Source of the DNA: Pelagibacteraceae bacterium AG-430-P08
GTDB lineage: Bacteria; Pseudomonadota; Alphaproteobacteria; Pelagibacterales; Pelagibacteraceae
NCBI GenBank assembly: GCA_003212925.1
Contig: QCOL01000007.1
Span: forward strand, 1-53,130
Length of the DNA stretch: 53,130 nucleotides
Direction of reading: 5' to 3'
Of the stretch, positions 27,930 through 36,583 are shown piece by piece. Positions within the stretch are counted from its first letter, which is position 1. Each line of letters starts with the position of its first letter. A model generated the notes under the pieces. The model saw only the letters and a list, made by a program, of their open reading frames with translations. It was not told where the DNA came from and made no database searches. The position numbers were made by a program, and so were the translations under genes.

Positions 27930-29154
27930 ATTTTAATGCTTTAACAGGATCTAGTTTTGCTGCTTTTAAGGCAGGGAAAATTGAAACAATAATTGTAATA
28001 ATTATTGAGCATAGCGAGATTAATAAAATTGATGGCGGGTTAATCTCTGAGGGCATCGTGCTTAAAAAATATATTTCCTCTGGAAACAAACTTATATTAA
28101 ACAAAGTGCTTAAAAATTGTCTTAAATTTTCAACATATATTGAAAAAGTCACACCAAGAATAATCCCAAAAATTGTAGCAGTTGTTCCTATTATTACTCC
28201 AACAAGAAAAAATATTTTTACAATTGATTTATTAAGTACACCAATAGATTTTAATATCGCAATATCTTTTGTTTTGTTTTTAACCAATATTGTTAAACCA
28301 GAAATTATATTAAAAGCGGCTACAATAATAATTAAAGACAATATTATAAACATTACATTTCTCTCCACTTTAAGAGCTGAAAAAAGTGCACTATTCATAT
28401 CTGACCAAGAATACACAAATTCATTTTCAAAAATTTTCTGTACTATTTCTTTTTGATCTTGAATTTTTTGAGGATTTTTTAGATAAATTTCTAAATTTCT
28501 ATCATCCTTATTTAGATTAAAGAACTCCTCTAGAGTTGATAAATTTATAAAAGCTATATTATTGTCGAAATCAACAAGTCCACTTTCAAAAATTGATACA
28601 ACTGTAAAAGTTTTTTGTTTAGGTATATTACCTATTATTGTCTCAATTCCACTTGAGGACATTATTGTAATATCATCCCCTATATCAAGATTTAAATTAA
28701 AACTAAGCTCTTTACCAATTGAAATAAAATTTTTACTTAAATTGCTTCTATTACCTAAAAAATTTTTATTTTTTACTAGTTCAAGTTTAGGGAAATCATT
28801 AGTTGCATAACCTCGTAGCACTATTCCTTTTGAAGTCTCACTCTTGATAATTATAGCCTCTCCTGAATTGCTTAAAATCAATTCGTTAGAGATAAGTTTT
28901 AAATTGTTTAGTTTTGATTTTTCAATTTCAATTATATTTTCATATGGTTTGACGGTTATATGAGCATTGAAACCAACGATCTTATTAATTAATTCTGTTC
29001 GAAAACCATTCATAACAGACATAACAATTATTAAAACAGCTACACCAAGACTAATACCAATAAATGAAAAAATTGAAATAACATTTAGAAAGCCATCTTT
29101 TTTTCTGGCTTTCAGAAACCTGAAGGTAATTTCTTTTTCTAGAGTAGAAATCAA
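27922..29154 (-). CDS. lolC: Lipoprotein-releasing system permease LolC/LolE family
   Basis: This is the membrane subunit of the Lol exporter. The 410-residue protein has one N-terminal helix (about 24-47, VISIFSFIGISLGVAVLIIV, followed by MSVMNGF). A large periplasmic domain and three C-terminal helices of the FtsX fold follow (about 268-400), ending PALKAAKLDPVKALKYE. Only one such gene is present here, so it may work as a homodimer. The start is a TTG at 29154: its TTGA overlaps the proS stop exactly as ATGA overlaps do elsewhere in this run, and no ATG is nearby. I regard the TTG as real. Confidence 0.93.
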   Translation of the reverse strand: MISTLEKEITFRFLKARKKDGFLNVISIFSFIGISLGVAVLIIVMSVMNGFRTELINKIVGFNAHITVKPYENIIEIEKSKLNNLKLISNELILSNSGEAIIIKSETSKGIVLRGYATNDFPKLELVKNKNFLGNRSNLSKNFISIGKELSFNLNLDIGDDITIMSSSGIETIIGNIPKQKTFTVVSIFESGLVDFDNNIAFINLSTLEEFFNLNKDDRNLEIYLKNPQKIQDQKEIVQKIFENEFVYSWSDMNSALFSALKVERNVMFIILSLIIIVAAFNIISGLTILVKNKTKDIAILKSIGVLNKSIVKIFFLVGVIIGTTATIFGIILGVTFSIYVENLRQFLSTLFNISLFPEEIYFLSTMPSEINPPSILLISLCSIIITIIVSIFPALKAAKLDPVKALKYE

Positions 29155-30485
29155 TTTTTTTCTTTTTGTTTTTTAATTATTTCTATTATTTCAGCTATTT
29201 TTAATTTTTTTGTTTCTTTTCCAACTTCTTTAAATTCTATTAAGTCACCCTCAGTTTGTTTACCTATTATTATTTGATACGGAGCACCTATTAAATTCAT
29301 CTTTTTTATTTTTGATGAAAAATTTTCATCAGTATCATCAATTATTGCGTCAATGTTGTTTTTTTCTAATTCAGAATTAATCGTATTTGCTTTTTCTAAT
29401 GCTGAATTATCATTTTTATTTATCATTGTTATTATTCCAATATCATATGGTGCAACAGATATTGGCCATTTCATGATTTCATTTTTCTCATCGTATTTTG
29501 CTTCTATTATTGCGCCTACTAACCTTGAAACTCCTATGCCGTATGAGCCCATTTTAACAAAATCTTTTTTACCACCAGGAAGATCTACTGATGCACCCAT
29601 TGGTTTTGAATATTTGTCACCAAAATAAAATATATGACCCACCTCAATACCTTTAGTTTTCAATCGATTAGTTTCTGAAACTTTTTTTTCAAACTCATTC
29701 TTGTTAAATTTTTCATCAGTAACTGAGTAAAATTCTTCATATTTTTTTCTTAGGCCTTCTAATGATTTTTTTTCCAATTTTGTACCTTCACTTTTCAAAT
29801 CAAAAATTCTCTTATCTGTATAAATTTTACTTTCACCAGTTTCAGCTAAAATAATAAACTCATGAGAAAGGTTGCCTCCTATAGGTCCAGTATCAGCAGC
29901 CATTGGAATGGCAGTAAGATCTAATCTCTTAAAAGTTTTTAAATAAGATAAGAAAAATTTATTATAGGAAAATAAAGCTTCCTCATCAGAAATATCGAAT
30001 GAGTAAGCATCTTTCATATAAAATTCTCTGCATCTCATTATTCCAAATCGTGGTCTAATCTCATCTCTAAATTTCCATTGAATATGATATAAAAGTTGTG
30101 GGAGCGATTTATAAGACTTCATTGAAGCTCTAAATATATCCGTTACAAGTTCTTCATTAGTTGGGCCATAAAGCATTTCACGATCTTGACGATCTTTTAT
30201 TCTAAGCATTTCCTCACCATAGTCCTCATATCGCCCACTCTCTTTCCATATCTCACTTGATTGTATTGTTGGCATTAAAATTTCTTGAGCTCCAATTTTG
30301 TTTTGCTCTTCTCTAACAATATCTTCAATTTTTTTCATAACTTTAAAACCTAATGGTAACCAAGAGTAAATTCCTGCTGATGATTGTTTAATCATTCCCA
30401 CACGTAACATTAATTGATGTGATTTTATTTTGGCTTCTGAAGGATTGTTTTTTAAAATTGGAATAAATGATTGTGAAATATACAT
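29151..30485 (-). CDS. proS: Prolyl-tRNA synthetase, short alphaproteobacterial type
   Basis: ProRS charges tRNA-Pro. The class II core is clear: MLRVGMIKQSSAGIYSWLPL, motif 2 in WKFRDEIRPRFGIMRCREF, then MKDAYSFD, and motif 3 in GSYGIGVSRLVGA. A C-terminal anticodon-binding domain follows. At 444 residues it lacks the roughly 180-residue editing insertion found in E. coli ProRS (572 residues); this compact form is normal in alphaproteobacteria. It starts 1 base after the DUF1467 gene and is coupled to lolC. Confidence 0.97.
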   Translation of the reverse strand: MYISQSFIPILKNNPSEAKIKSHQLMLRVGMIKQSSAGIYSWLPLGFKVMKKIEDIVREEQNKIGAQEILMPTIQSSEIWKESGRYEDYGEEMLRIKDRQDREMLYGPTNEELVTDIFRASMKSYKSLPQLLYHIQWKFRDEIRPRFGIMRCREFYMKDAYSFDISDEEALFSYNKFFLSYLKTFKRLDLTAIPMAADTGPIGGNLSHEFIILAETGESKIYTDKRIFDLKSEGTKLEKKSLEGLRKKYEEFYSVTDEKFNKNEFEKKVSETNRLKTKGIEVGHIFYFGDKYSKPMGASVDLPGGKKDFVKMGSYGIGVSRLVGAIIEAKYDEKNEIMKWPISVAPYDIGIITMINKNDNSALEKANTINSELEKNNIDAIIDDTDENFSSKIKKMNLIGAPYQIIIGKQTEGDLIEFKEVGKETKKLKIAEIIEIIKKQKEKN

Positions 30486-30486
30486 T

Positions 30487-30732
30487 CTAAGTGATTATAT
30501 TTCTTAAATTTAAATATTCAAATTTCATAAGTAAGTAAATAATTATAAACAAAACTGTTGTAATTCCAGTACAATAAACAAATTTCTTTAACATTTTTGG
30601 ATTTTCTGGGGAGCCTGGATCCTCACCCTCAATTTTAATCACTTTATTTCTCTCTACATCTATTGGTAGAATTGCAAAGAAAATTATCCACCAAATAATT
30701 ATATAGATTATTGCTAATCCTGTGAGGCTCAT
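30487..30732 (-). CDS. DUF1467 family small membrane protein
   Basis: The 81-residue protein has two membrane helices (about 4-23 and 52-70) joined by a loop containing FAILPIDVERNK and EDPGSPENPKMLKKF, the conserved pattern of the alphaproteobacterial DUF1467 family. No function is established for this family as far as I know. Its place between the RNase J gene and proS is conserved in alphaproteobacteria, which supports the call. It overlaps the RNase J stop by 1 base. Confidence 0.85.
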   Translation of the reverse strand: MSLTGLAIIYIIIWWIIFFAILPIDVERNKVIKIEGEDPGSPENPKMLKKFVYCTGITTVLFIIIYLLMKFEYLNLRNIIT

Positions 30733-32390
30733 TAAATCTTAACCAAGTTAATATTAGCAAAAGGTTTTTTTCCAGTTTTTTCTTTAGTAAATTTACGACA
30801 AGCAATTTTTAGCGCATCTATTAAATTGTGCTCTTGCTGTTTATTACCAAGTTTAAATGTTCTTGATGTTTTTTCAATTTCATCTTCTAGTCCATATAAA
30901 AACTCCTCTTTCTCATGAACAGGCAATCCCCTGAAAGTGATTATGGGACTATTGTGGATATTTCCCTTTGGAGTAATTAAAATTGTTATTTCCAAATATC
31001 CATTACTACTCAAATTTCTTCTGTCTTTTATTGACTGAGAATCTTCTTCAACACTAACATTTCCATCTAAATATAATCTACCACTCGGTGCTTTATCATA
31101 AACTTCTGGTTTATCTCCAGGTGATAATTTAACAATATCTCCATTTTCAACTTGAACAGGATGAGGAACCTGCATTTCTTTTGCAAAATTGATATGTTCT
31201 ATCATATGTCTATGCTCTCCATGAACTGGAATAACACATTTGGGTTTGACCCATTGATACATATCTTTAAGATCTTCTCGATTTGGATGACCTGATACAT
31301 GAATAAATTCAGTTTCTTCAGAGATCACCTCGATACCATCTTTCACTAATTGATTATGGAGCTTATAAAGTTTTTTTTCATTACCTGGAATAATTTTTGA
31401 TGAAAAAATTACAGCATCATCTTTTTCAATAAATACATCTGGATGAACATAACTTGCTATTCGCATCATTGCTCCCATTGGTTCACCTTGACTACCTGTG
31501 CATAAATAGAGAATTTTTTCTCTAGAGAAATTTTTTGCATCTCTAGGATCAATAGGTTCAATTGTATTTTTTAAATATCCACATTGTCTTGCAGCCTTAT
31601 AAATTCTGTGCATTGATCTTCCAACTAAAGATATCTGTCTCCCAGATTTTTCAGCACAGTAAAAAGCTGTTTCCATTCTTGCGACGTTTGAAGCAAAAGA
31701 AGTAATGATAACTCTTTTTTTTAATCGATTAACTATATTTAACAAATTTTTTCTTACATCTAACTCTGATCCTGATCTTCCGGCACTAAAAACATTTGTT
31801 GAGTCACAAATCATTGCTAAGACACCCTCATCACCTATTTCTTTTAATCTTTTAGAATTAATTTCATCACCGATTAGTGGATTTGGATCTACTTTCCAGT
31901 CTCCAGTATGTAGAATTACACCTGCTGGAGTTTTTATTCTCAAACCATTTGGCTCTAGTATTGAATGTGTTAAAGTTATGTATTCAATCTCAAACTTTTC
32001 TAATGAAATATTTCCATTTAATTCAACAATTTGTAGATCTTTAGTAATATCAATATGTTTTTCTTTAAATTTTTCCTTTATCAAAACAGCTGTGAACGGT
32101 GTTGCGTATATCTTGCATTGAAGTTTTGGCCATAAATGAGCAATTGCTCCAATATGATCTTCATGGGCATGGGTAAGAACTATACCTAATAAATTATCTT
32201 TCTTTTCAACAATAAATCCTGGATCTGGATAAATTAAATCTATTCCAGGAAGAGTATCATCTGCAAAAGTAACACCAATATCAACCATGATCCATTTGTG
32301 GTCGCCTGGTAAACCATAACCAAACAGATTCATGTTCATCCCAATTTCACCAGATCCACCTAGTGGACAAAATAATAATTCTTCTTTCAT
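30732..32390 (-). CDS. rnj: Ribonuclease J (metallo-beta-lactamase / beta-CASP)
   Basis: RNase J is a 5'-3' exonuclease and endonuclease that matures rRNA and degrades mRNA. The 552-residue protein has the zinc motif HAHEDH (74-79), HTGDWK, CDSTN, the beta-CASP motifs (FASNVARMET, CTGSQGEPMGAM, HVSGHPNRED) and HGEHRHM. Length matches the RNase J1/J2 class. It lies between coaX (4-base overlap) and DUF1467, the usual alphaproteobacterial order. Confidence 0.96.
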   Translation of the reverse strand: MKEELLFCPLGGSGEIGMNMNLFGYGLPGDHKWIMVDIGVTFADDTLPGIDLIYPDPGFIVEKKDNLLGIVLTHAHEDHIGAIAHLWPKLQCKIYATPFTAVLIKEKFKEKHIDITKDLQIVELNGNISLEKFEIEYITLTHSILEPNGLRIKTPAGVILHTGDWKVDPNPLIGDEINSKRLKEIGDEGVLAMICDSTNVFSAGRSGSELDVRKNLLNIVNRLKKRVIITSFASNVARMETAFYCAEKSGRQISLVGRSMHRIYKAARQCGYLKNTIEPIDPRDAKNFSREKILYLCTGSQGEPMGAMMRIASYVHPDVFIEKDDAVIFSSKIIPGNEKKLYKLHNQLVKDGIEVISEETEFIHVSGHPNREDLKDMYQWVKPKCVIPVHGEHRHMIEHINFAKEMQVPHPVQVENGDIVKLSPGDKPEVYDKAPSGRLYLDGNVSVEEDSQSIKDRRNLSSNGYLEITILITPKGNIHNSPIITFRGLPVHEKEEFLYGLEDEIEKTSRTFKLGNKQQEHNLIDALKIACRKFTKEKTGKKPFANINLVKI

Positions 32391-33136
32391 CTATTTAATA
32401 ATTTAGAAATTTTTATAAGACCCTTAACAGTGATATCTTTGTTTTCAATAACTTTTGTTTTAATCGAATTTTTAAATAAATCAGAAAAGCCACCCGTAAT
32501 AACAACCTTATAAGATTTTCCTGTTTCTTTCTTAATCAAATTAATAATATTGTCAATTAAGCCTGCATAGCCCCAAAAAAAACCTGATCTAACGGCTGAA
32601 TTCGTATCAATTCCAATTACATTTTTTATTTTTTTAAGATTAATTTTTGGTATCAAAGAAGCCTTATCAGTTAAAGTACTTAATGAAATACTTATACCAG
32701 GAGCAATGACACCTCCTCGGTAAGTATTATCTGCTAATACATCGAACGTTGTGGCTGTGCCAAAATCTAAAATGATGAAATTTTTCTTAGGACTCATTAA
32801 ACTTATTGCATTTGTCAATCTATCAGAGCCGACTTGTTTAAAGTTTGCTTTTATATTTAGAATAGATTTTAAATTGAGATCTTTTATTTCATAACACTTA
32901 ACTTTAGTTTTTTTTGATATAAATCTTTTAATAGAGTTAAAAGTTTTTGGTACAACGCTACAAAATAATATCTTTTCAATATTCTTGAAATCTTTTGTTA
33001 AAATTTTAAATTTTTTATTAAGAATTGAGTTTGTTATTAATTTTGATGGTAAACTTATTTTTTTTAAAATCTTATCTTTAGGATTTACTAAAAATAATTT
33101 AGTTACTGAATTTCCAATATCTCCTAAAATTAGCAT
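32387..33136 (-). CDS. coaX: Type III pantothenate kinase
   Basis: CoaX phosphorylates pantothenate, the first step of coenzyme A synthesis. The 249-residue ASKHA-fold protein has the phosphate loop GDIGNSVTKL (DIGNS at 6-10), then GSDRLTNAISLM, ILDFGTATTFDV and GGVIAPGISISLSTLTDKAS, which separate it from type I and II kinases. It is coupled to the RNase J gene by a 4-base overlap and follows birA after 8 bases, the standard alphaproteobacterial birA-coaX order. Confidence 0.95.
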   Translation of the reverse strand: MLILGDIGNSVTKLFLVNPKDKILKKISLPSKLITNSILNKKFKILTKDFKNIEKILFCSVVPKTFNSIKRFISKKTKVKCYEIKDLNLKSILNIKANFKQVGSDRLTNAISLMSPKKNFIILDFGTATTFDVLADNTYRGGVIAPGISISLSTLTDKASLIPKINLKKIKNVIGIDTNSAVRSGFFWGYAGLIDNIINLIKKETGKSYKVVITGGFSDLFKNSIKTKVIENKDITVKGLIKISKLLNR

Positions 33137-33144
33137 ATTTATAT

Positions 33145-33684
33145 TTATACTCTTTTTTTAATTAATCTCTTTAAATTGTTTTCAAAAATCTTTTTTAGCT
33201 TTAATTCAAATTTTTTTTTTGATATATCTTTTTTTATAAGCTCTCTTAAATGAGTAGTTGGATAATTACTTATAAAGGGACTTTTTATTAAATTTACTCC
33301 AATACCAACAATCAAATAAGTATTATTTAATTTATTCACTTTTTCTTGTAATATTCCACATATCTTTTTTTTCTGGATTAAAAGATCATTAGGTTTTTTA
33401 AAATGAATCTTTTTTTTATAATATTGTGAAATACATTTTTTAACTATTAAACAATTAATTTTAGTTAATTTATTTAAAGATATCTTAAAGTTTTTAAGAT
33501 TATAAAAAAAACTTACGAATAAATTTCCTTTATAAGAAACCCATTTTTTTCCATATTGGCCTCTACCGTTAACTTGCAAATCAGATAAGATCATACCAAA
33601 ATCATAATTATAATTTTTAATTATTCTTATTGCGGTATTGTTGGTACTTTTTACTTTATTAAATCTAAATATTTTAAATTTCAT
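33145..33684 (-). CDS. birA: Biotin-protein ligase, catalytic-only form
   Basis: BirA activates biotin to biotinyl-AMP and attaches it to carboxylase carrier proteins. The 179-residue protein keeps the substrate motif KVKSTNNTA (10-18), the adenylate loop NGRGQYGKKW (39-48, a variant of GRGRRGR) and the IVGIGVNL strand. It has neither the N-terminal DNA-binding domain of E. coli BirA nor, apparently, a full C-terminal domain, so it cannot act as a repressor. It is shorter than most (about 230-320 residues). It follows nuoN by a 1-base overlap. Confidence 0.88.
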   Translation of the reverse strand: MKFKIFRFNKVKSTNNTAIRIIKNYNYDFGMILSDLQVNGRGQYGKKWVSYKGNLFVSFFYNLKNFKISLNKLTKINCLIVKKCISQYYKKKIHFKKPNDLLIQKKKICGILQEKVNKLNNTYLIVGIGVNLIKSPFISNYPTTHLRELIKKDISKKKFELKLKKIFENNLKRLIKKRV

Positions 33685-35102
33685 TAAATTATATTGATTT
33701 TTGAAACTACATCAATCAATTCACTGGGAAAAATAAAGTACATTAAAATTAGTATTGTAGAAACTGTTAAAGATAACTTCAACCAAAGGTTATGATCCTT
33801 GTCATAACTTTCTTTTTCCTCATCAAAATACATTATCTTAATAATTCGCAAGTAATAAAACGCTGCTACTACTGTTGATAATAGTCCAACAATAGCTAAA
33901 AAATACATTGACTGTTCAATGACAGATTTAAAAATATAAAATTTTGCAAAAAAACCTGCTAGTGGTGGTATTCCAGCTAAAGAAAATAGAACTATCAATA
34001 ATGAAATTGAAAGCAAGGGATGATTTTTTGATAATCCTGATAAATCATCTATTTGTTCATAATAAATATTGTTTCTTTTCATCATTAACAAACATGAAAA
34101 AAAACCTAAGTTCATGATAATATAAATGGTCATATAGATAACTGAGCTTTGTATCCCTTCATTAGACCCAGTTGCTAAACCTGCTAATGCATATCCAATA
34201 TGACTAATAGAGCTATAAGCTATAAGTCTTTTAAGATTTTTTTGTCCTATTGCTGCTATTGCACCAAAGAGCATAGATGCGATTGATAAAAAAACTAAAA
34301 TCATTTGCCACTGATCAATAAGATTTAAAAAAGGAACGTATAAAAATCTTATAAACACAGTCAATGCTGCTATTTTAGGGACCATTGTAAAAAATAATGT
34401 TACAGATGTTGGTGACCCTTCATATACGTCTGGAGCCCACATATGAAAAGGCACAGCAGAAATTTTAAATGCTAAACCCACCAAAATAAAAACTATTCCA
34501 AAAGTAATAGCATATTCATTTGTGTTAAATTGAGTTGAAATAACATTAAAATTTGTTGAGCTGGTAAAACCATAAATTAAAGAACAACCGTACAATAATA
34601 AACCTGAGGATAATGCGCTTAAAACAAAATATTTTAATCCTGCTTCAGATGATTTTAATTGATCTCTATTAAATGTTGCCAAAACATATAAAGCTAACGA
34701 TTGAAGCTCTAAACCCATATAGAAAACAATTAGATCATTAGAGCTAATCATAATCATCATACCCAATACAGAACTTAAAATTAAAATTGGATACTCAATT
34801 TTGAAAATTTTAAAAGTTCTTAAATAATTTGATGAAATAAGCAAAACTACAAACGCGGCCAATAAAGTTATAATCTTCATGAATGATGACAAATAATCTA
34901 TGATAATACTTTCATTAAATAGAGTTGTCGGATTAATACTTAAAGTTTCATTAAATGTGATGACTGCTGTAATAAATAAAACTAATAACGAAATATTATG
35001 GATTATTTTTGAACTATCTTTTTTAAAAACTCCCAAAATAAGTAAAAACATTATTGATAATGAAATAAAAATTTCTGGAAATATTAATTCAATGTTATTC
35101 AT
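33684..35102 (-). CDS. nuoN: NADH-quinone oxidoreductase subunit N
   Basis: NuoN is one of the three antiporter-like proton-pumping subunits in the membrane arm of complex I. The 472-residue protein has about 13-14 membrane helices. It carries the antiporter-family core FKISAVPFHMWAPDVYEGSP and the broken-helix segment LKRLIAYSSISHIGYALAGL. It is the last nuo gene, following nuoM with a 4-base overlap. Confidence 0.97.
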   Translation of the reverse strand: MNNIELIFPEIFISLSIMFLLILGVFKKDSSKIIHNISLLVLFITAVITFNETLSINPTTLFNESIIIDYLSSFMKIITLLAAFVVLLISSNYLRTFKIFKIEYPILILSSVLGMMIMISSNDLIVFYMGLELQSLALYVLATFNRDQLKSSEAGLKYFVLSALSSGLLLYGCSLIYGFTSSTNFNVISTQFNTNEYAITFGIVFILVGLAFKISAVPFHMWAPDVYEGSPTSVTLFFTMVPKIAALTVFIRFLYVPFLNLIDQWQMILVFLSIASMLFGAIAAIGQKNLKRLIAYSSISHIGYALAGLATGSNEGIQSSVIYMTIYIIMNLGFFSCLLMMKRNNIYYEQIDDLSGLSKNHPLLSISLLIVLFSLAGIPPLAGFFAKFYIFKSVIEQSMYFLAIVGLLSTVVAAFYYLRIIKIMYFDEEKESYDKDHNLWLKLSLTVSTILILMYFIFPSELIDVVSKINII

Positions 35103-36583
35103 TGTTTGCTTACCACGCTAAAGTTATATGTGTCGATTAAATCACTTATCGAAACTTCAATAGTGTTGATTAGTGGTTCTGGATAAAAACCAAAATATAA
35201 AGTTGGTATAGCTAAACAGGTAAGTGTGAACGCCTCCGATTTATTTAGATCAATCATTTTTTTTAACTCAGAGTTTATTAGTTTTCCAAAAATAACCCTT
35301 TTATACAACCAAAGCATATATGCTGCTCCAATGATAACTCCAAAACTAGCTAATACTGCTACTAAAAAATTATCTTTGAAAGCAGCCATTAAAATTAAAA
35401 ATTCGCCAACAAACCCACTTGTGCCTGGTAATCCTAAAGCAGCCAAAGTAAATACCATAAATAAAATTGCATATTTGGGTATAATGGTAACAATACCTCC
35501 ATAGGTTGCGATCAATCTAGAATGCATTCGATCATAAACAACACCAACACATAAAAATAAAGCTGCTGATACAAGTCCATGACTTATCATTTGAATTATA
35601 CTTCCTTCAATGCCTTGCTGTTGAATAGTAAATATTCCTAAAGTAACAAATCCCATGTGTGCCACAGAAGAATATGCTATTAATTTTTTCATATCTTCTT
35701 GCATCAAAGCAATTAATGACGTGAAAATAATTGCGATCACACTTAATGTGTAAATTAAAGGAGTAAAAACCTCGGAGGCAGAGGGAAATAATCCCAAAGA
35801 AAATCTTATGAATCCATACCCAGCCATTTTAAGCAAAATCGCAGCTAACAACACTGATCCAGCTGTAGGAGCTTCAACGTGTGCATCTGGAAGCCAAGTA
35901 TGAACTGGCCACATTGGAGTTTTTACAGCAAATGAACTAAAAAAAGCTAACCATAATAAATTTTGATATTTCGTTTCTATACCTAATTCATAGAGTTGAA
36001 CAACATCCGTGGTGCCTGTGATCCAATAAATTGAAATTATTGCCACTAACATTAGCACTGATCCTAAAAGTGTGAATAAAAAAAACTTAAAAGCAGAATA
36101 AACTCTTCTAGCTCCGCCCCAAATTCCAATAATTAAAAACATTGGAATTAATCCAGCTTCAAAAAATAAGTAAAAAACAACAAGATCTAGAGAACAAAAA
36201 ACTCCTATCATGAAAGTTTCCATAACGAGGATAGCTATTAAAAATTCATTTAATCTTTTTGTGACTGAATTATTTACTGAAATTATACACAGAGGTGTAA
36301 TAAATGTTGTTAGAATTATAAAAAGTATTGATATTCCATCAATTCCTACTTTGTAATTAATTAAACCTTTGATCCAAATTCTATCTTCGACAAATTGAAA
36401 GGCAGAAGTTGTTTGGTCAAATAAAAACCATAAATAAATAGATAAAAAAAAGTTTACTAGAGATGTAAATAAGGCAACATATTTTGCAGTAATTTTATTT
36501 TCACTTTTACTTTTTGTAAAAATTAAAAAGAGTGCTCCGATAGAAGGTAAAAGTATTAATGAGGAAAGAATTGGGAAATTCAT
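35099..36583 (-). CDS. nuoM: NADH-quinone oxidoreductase subunit M
   Basis: NuoM is a proton-pumping antiporter-like subunit of the complex I membrane arm. The 494-residue, about 14-helix protein has FAVKTPMWPVHTWLPDAHVE, EAPTAGSVLLAAILLKMAGY and KKLIAYSSVAHMGFV, all diagnostic. It overlaps nuoN by 4 bases and nuoL by 1 base. Confidence 0.98.
   Translation of the reverse strand: MNFPILSSLILLPSIGALFLIFTKSKSENKITAKYVALFTSLVNFFLSIYLWFLFDQTTSAFQFVEDRIWIKGLINYKVGIDGISILFIILTTFITPLCIISVNNSVTKRLNEFLIAILVMETFMIGVFCSLDLVVFYLFFEAGLIPMFLIIGIWGGARRVYSAFKFFLFTLLGSVLMLVAIISIYWITGTTDVVQLYELGIETKYQNLLWLAFFSSFAVKTPMWPVHTWLPDAHVEAPTAGSVLLAAILLKMAGYGFIRFSLGLFPSASEVFTPLIYTLSVIAIIFTSLIALMQEDMKKLIAYSSVAHMGFVTLGIFTIQQQGIEGSIIQMISHGLVSAALFLCVGVVYDRMHSRLIATYGGIVTIIPKYAILFMVFTLAALGLPGTSGFVGEFLILMAAFKDNFLVAVLASFGVIIGAAYMLWLYKRVIFGKLINSELKKMIDLNKSEAFTLTCLAIPTLYFGFYPEPLINTIEVSISDLIDTYNFSVVSKQ

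Noticed and set aside
28058-28456. 132-codon plus-strand open frame inside lolC
   Set aside because: Antisense shadow of the lolC membrane segment; the product is a reversed-composition hydrophobic string without a family match.
31705-32121. 138-codon plus-strand open frame inside the RNase J gene
   Set aside because: Fully antisense to conserved RNase J motifs; no recognisable protein features and no separate regulatory space.
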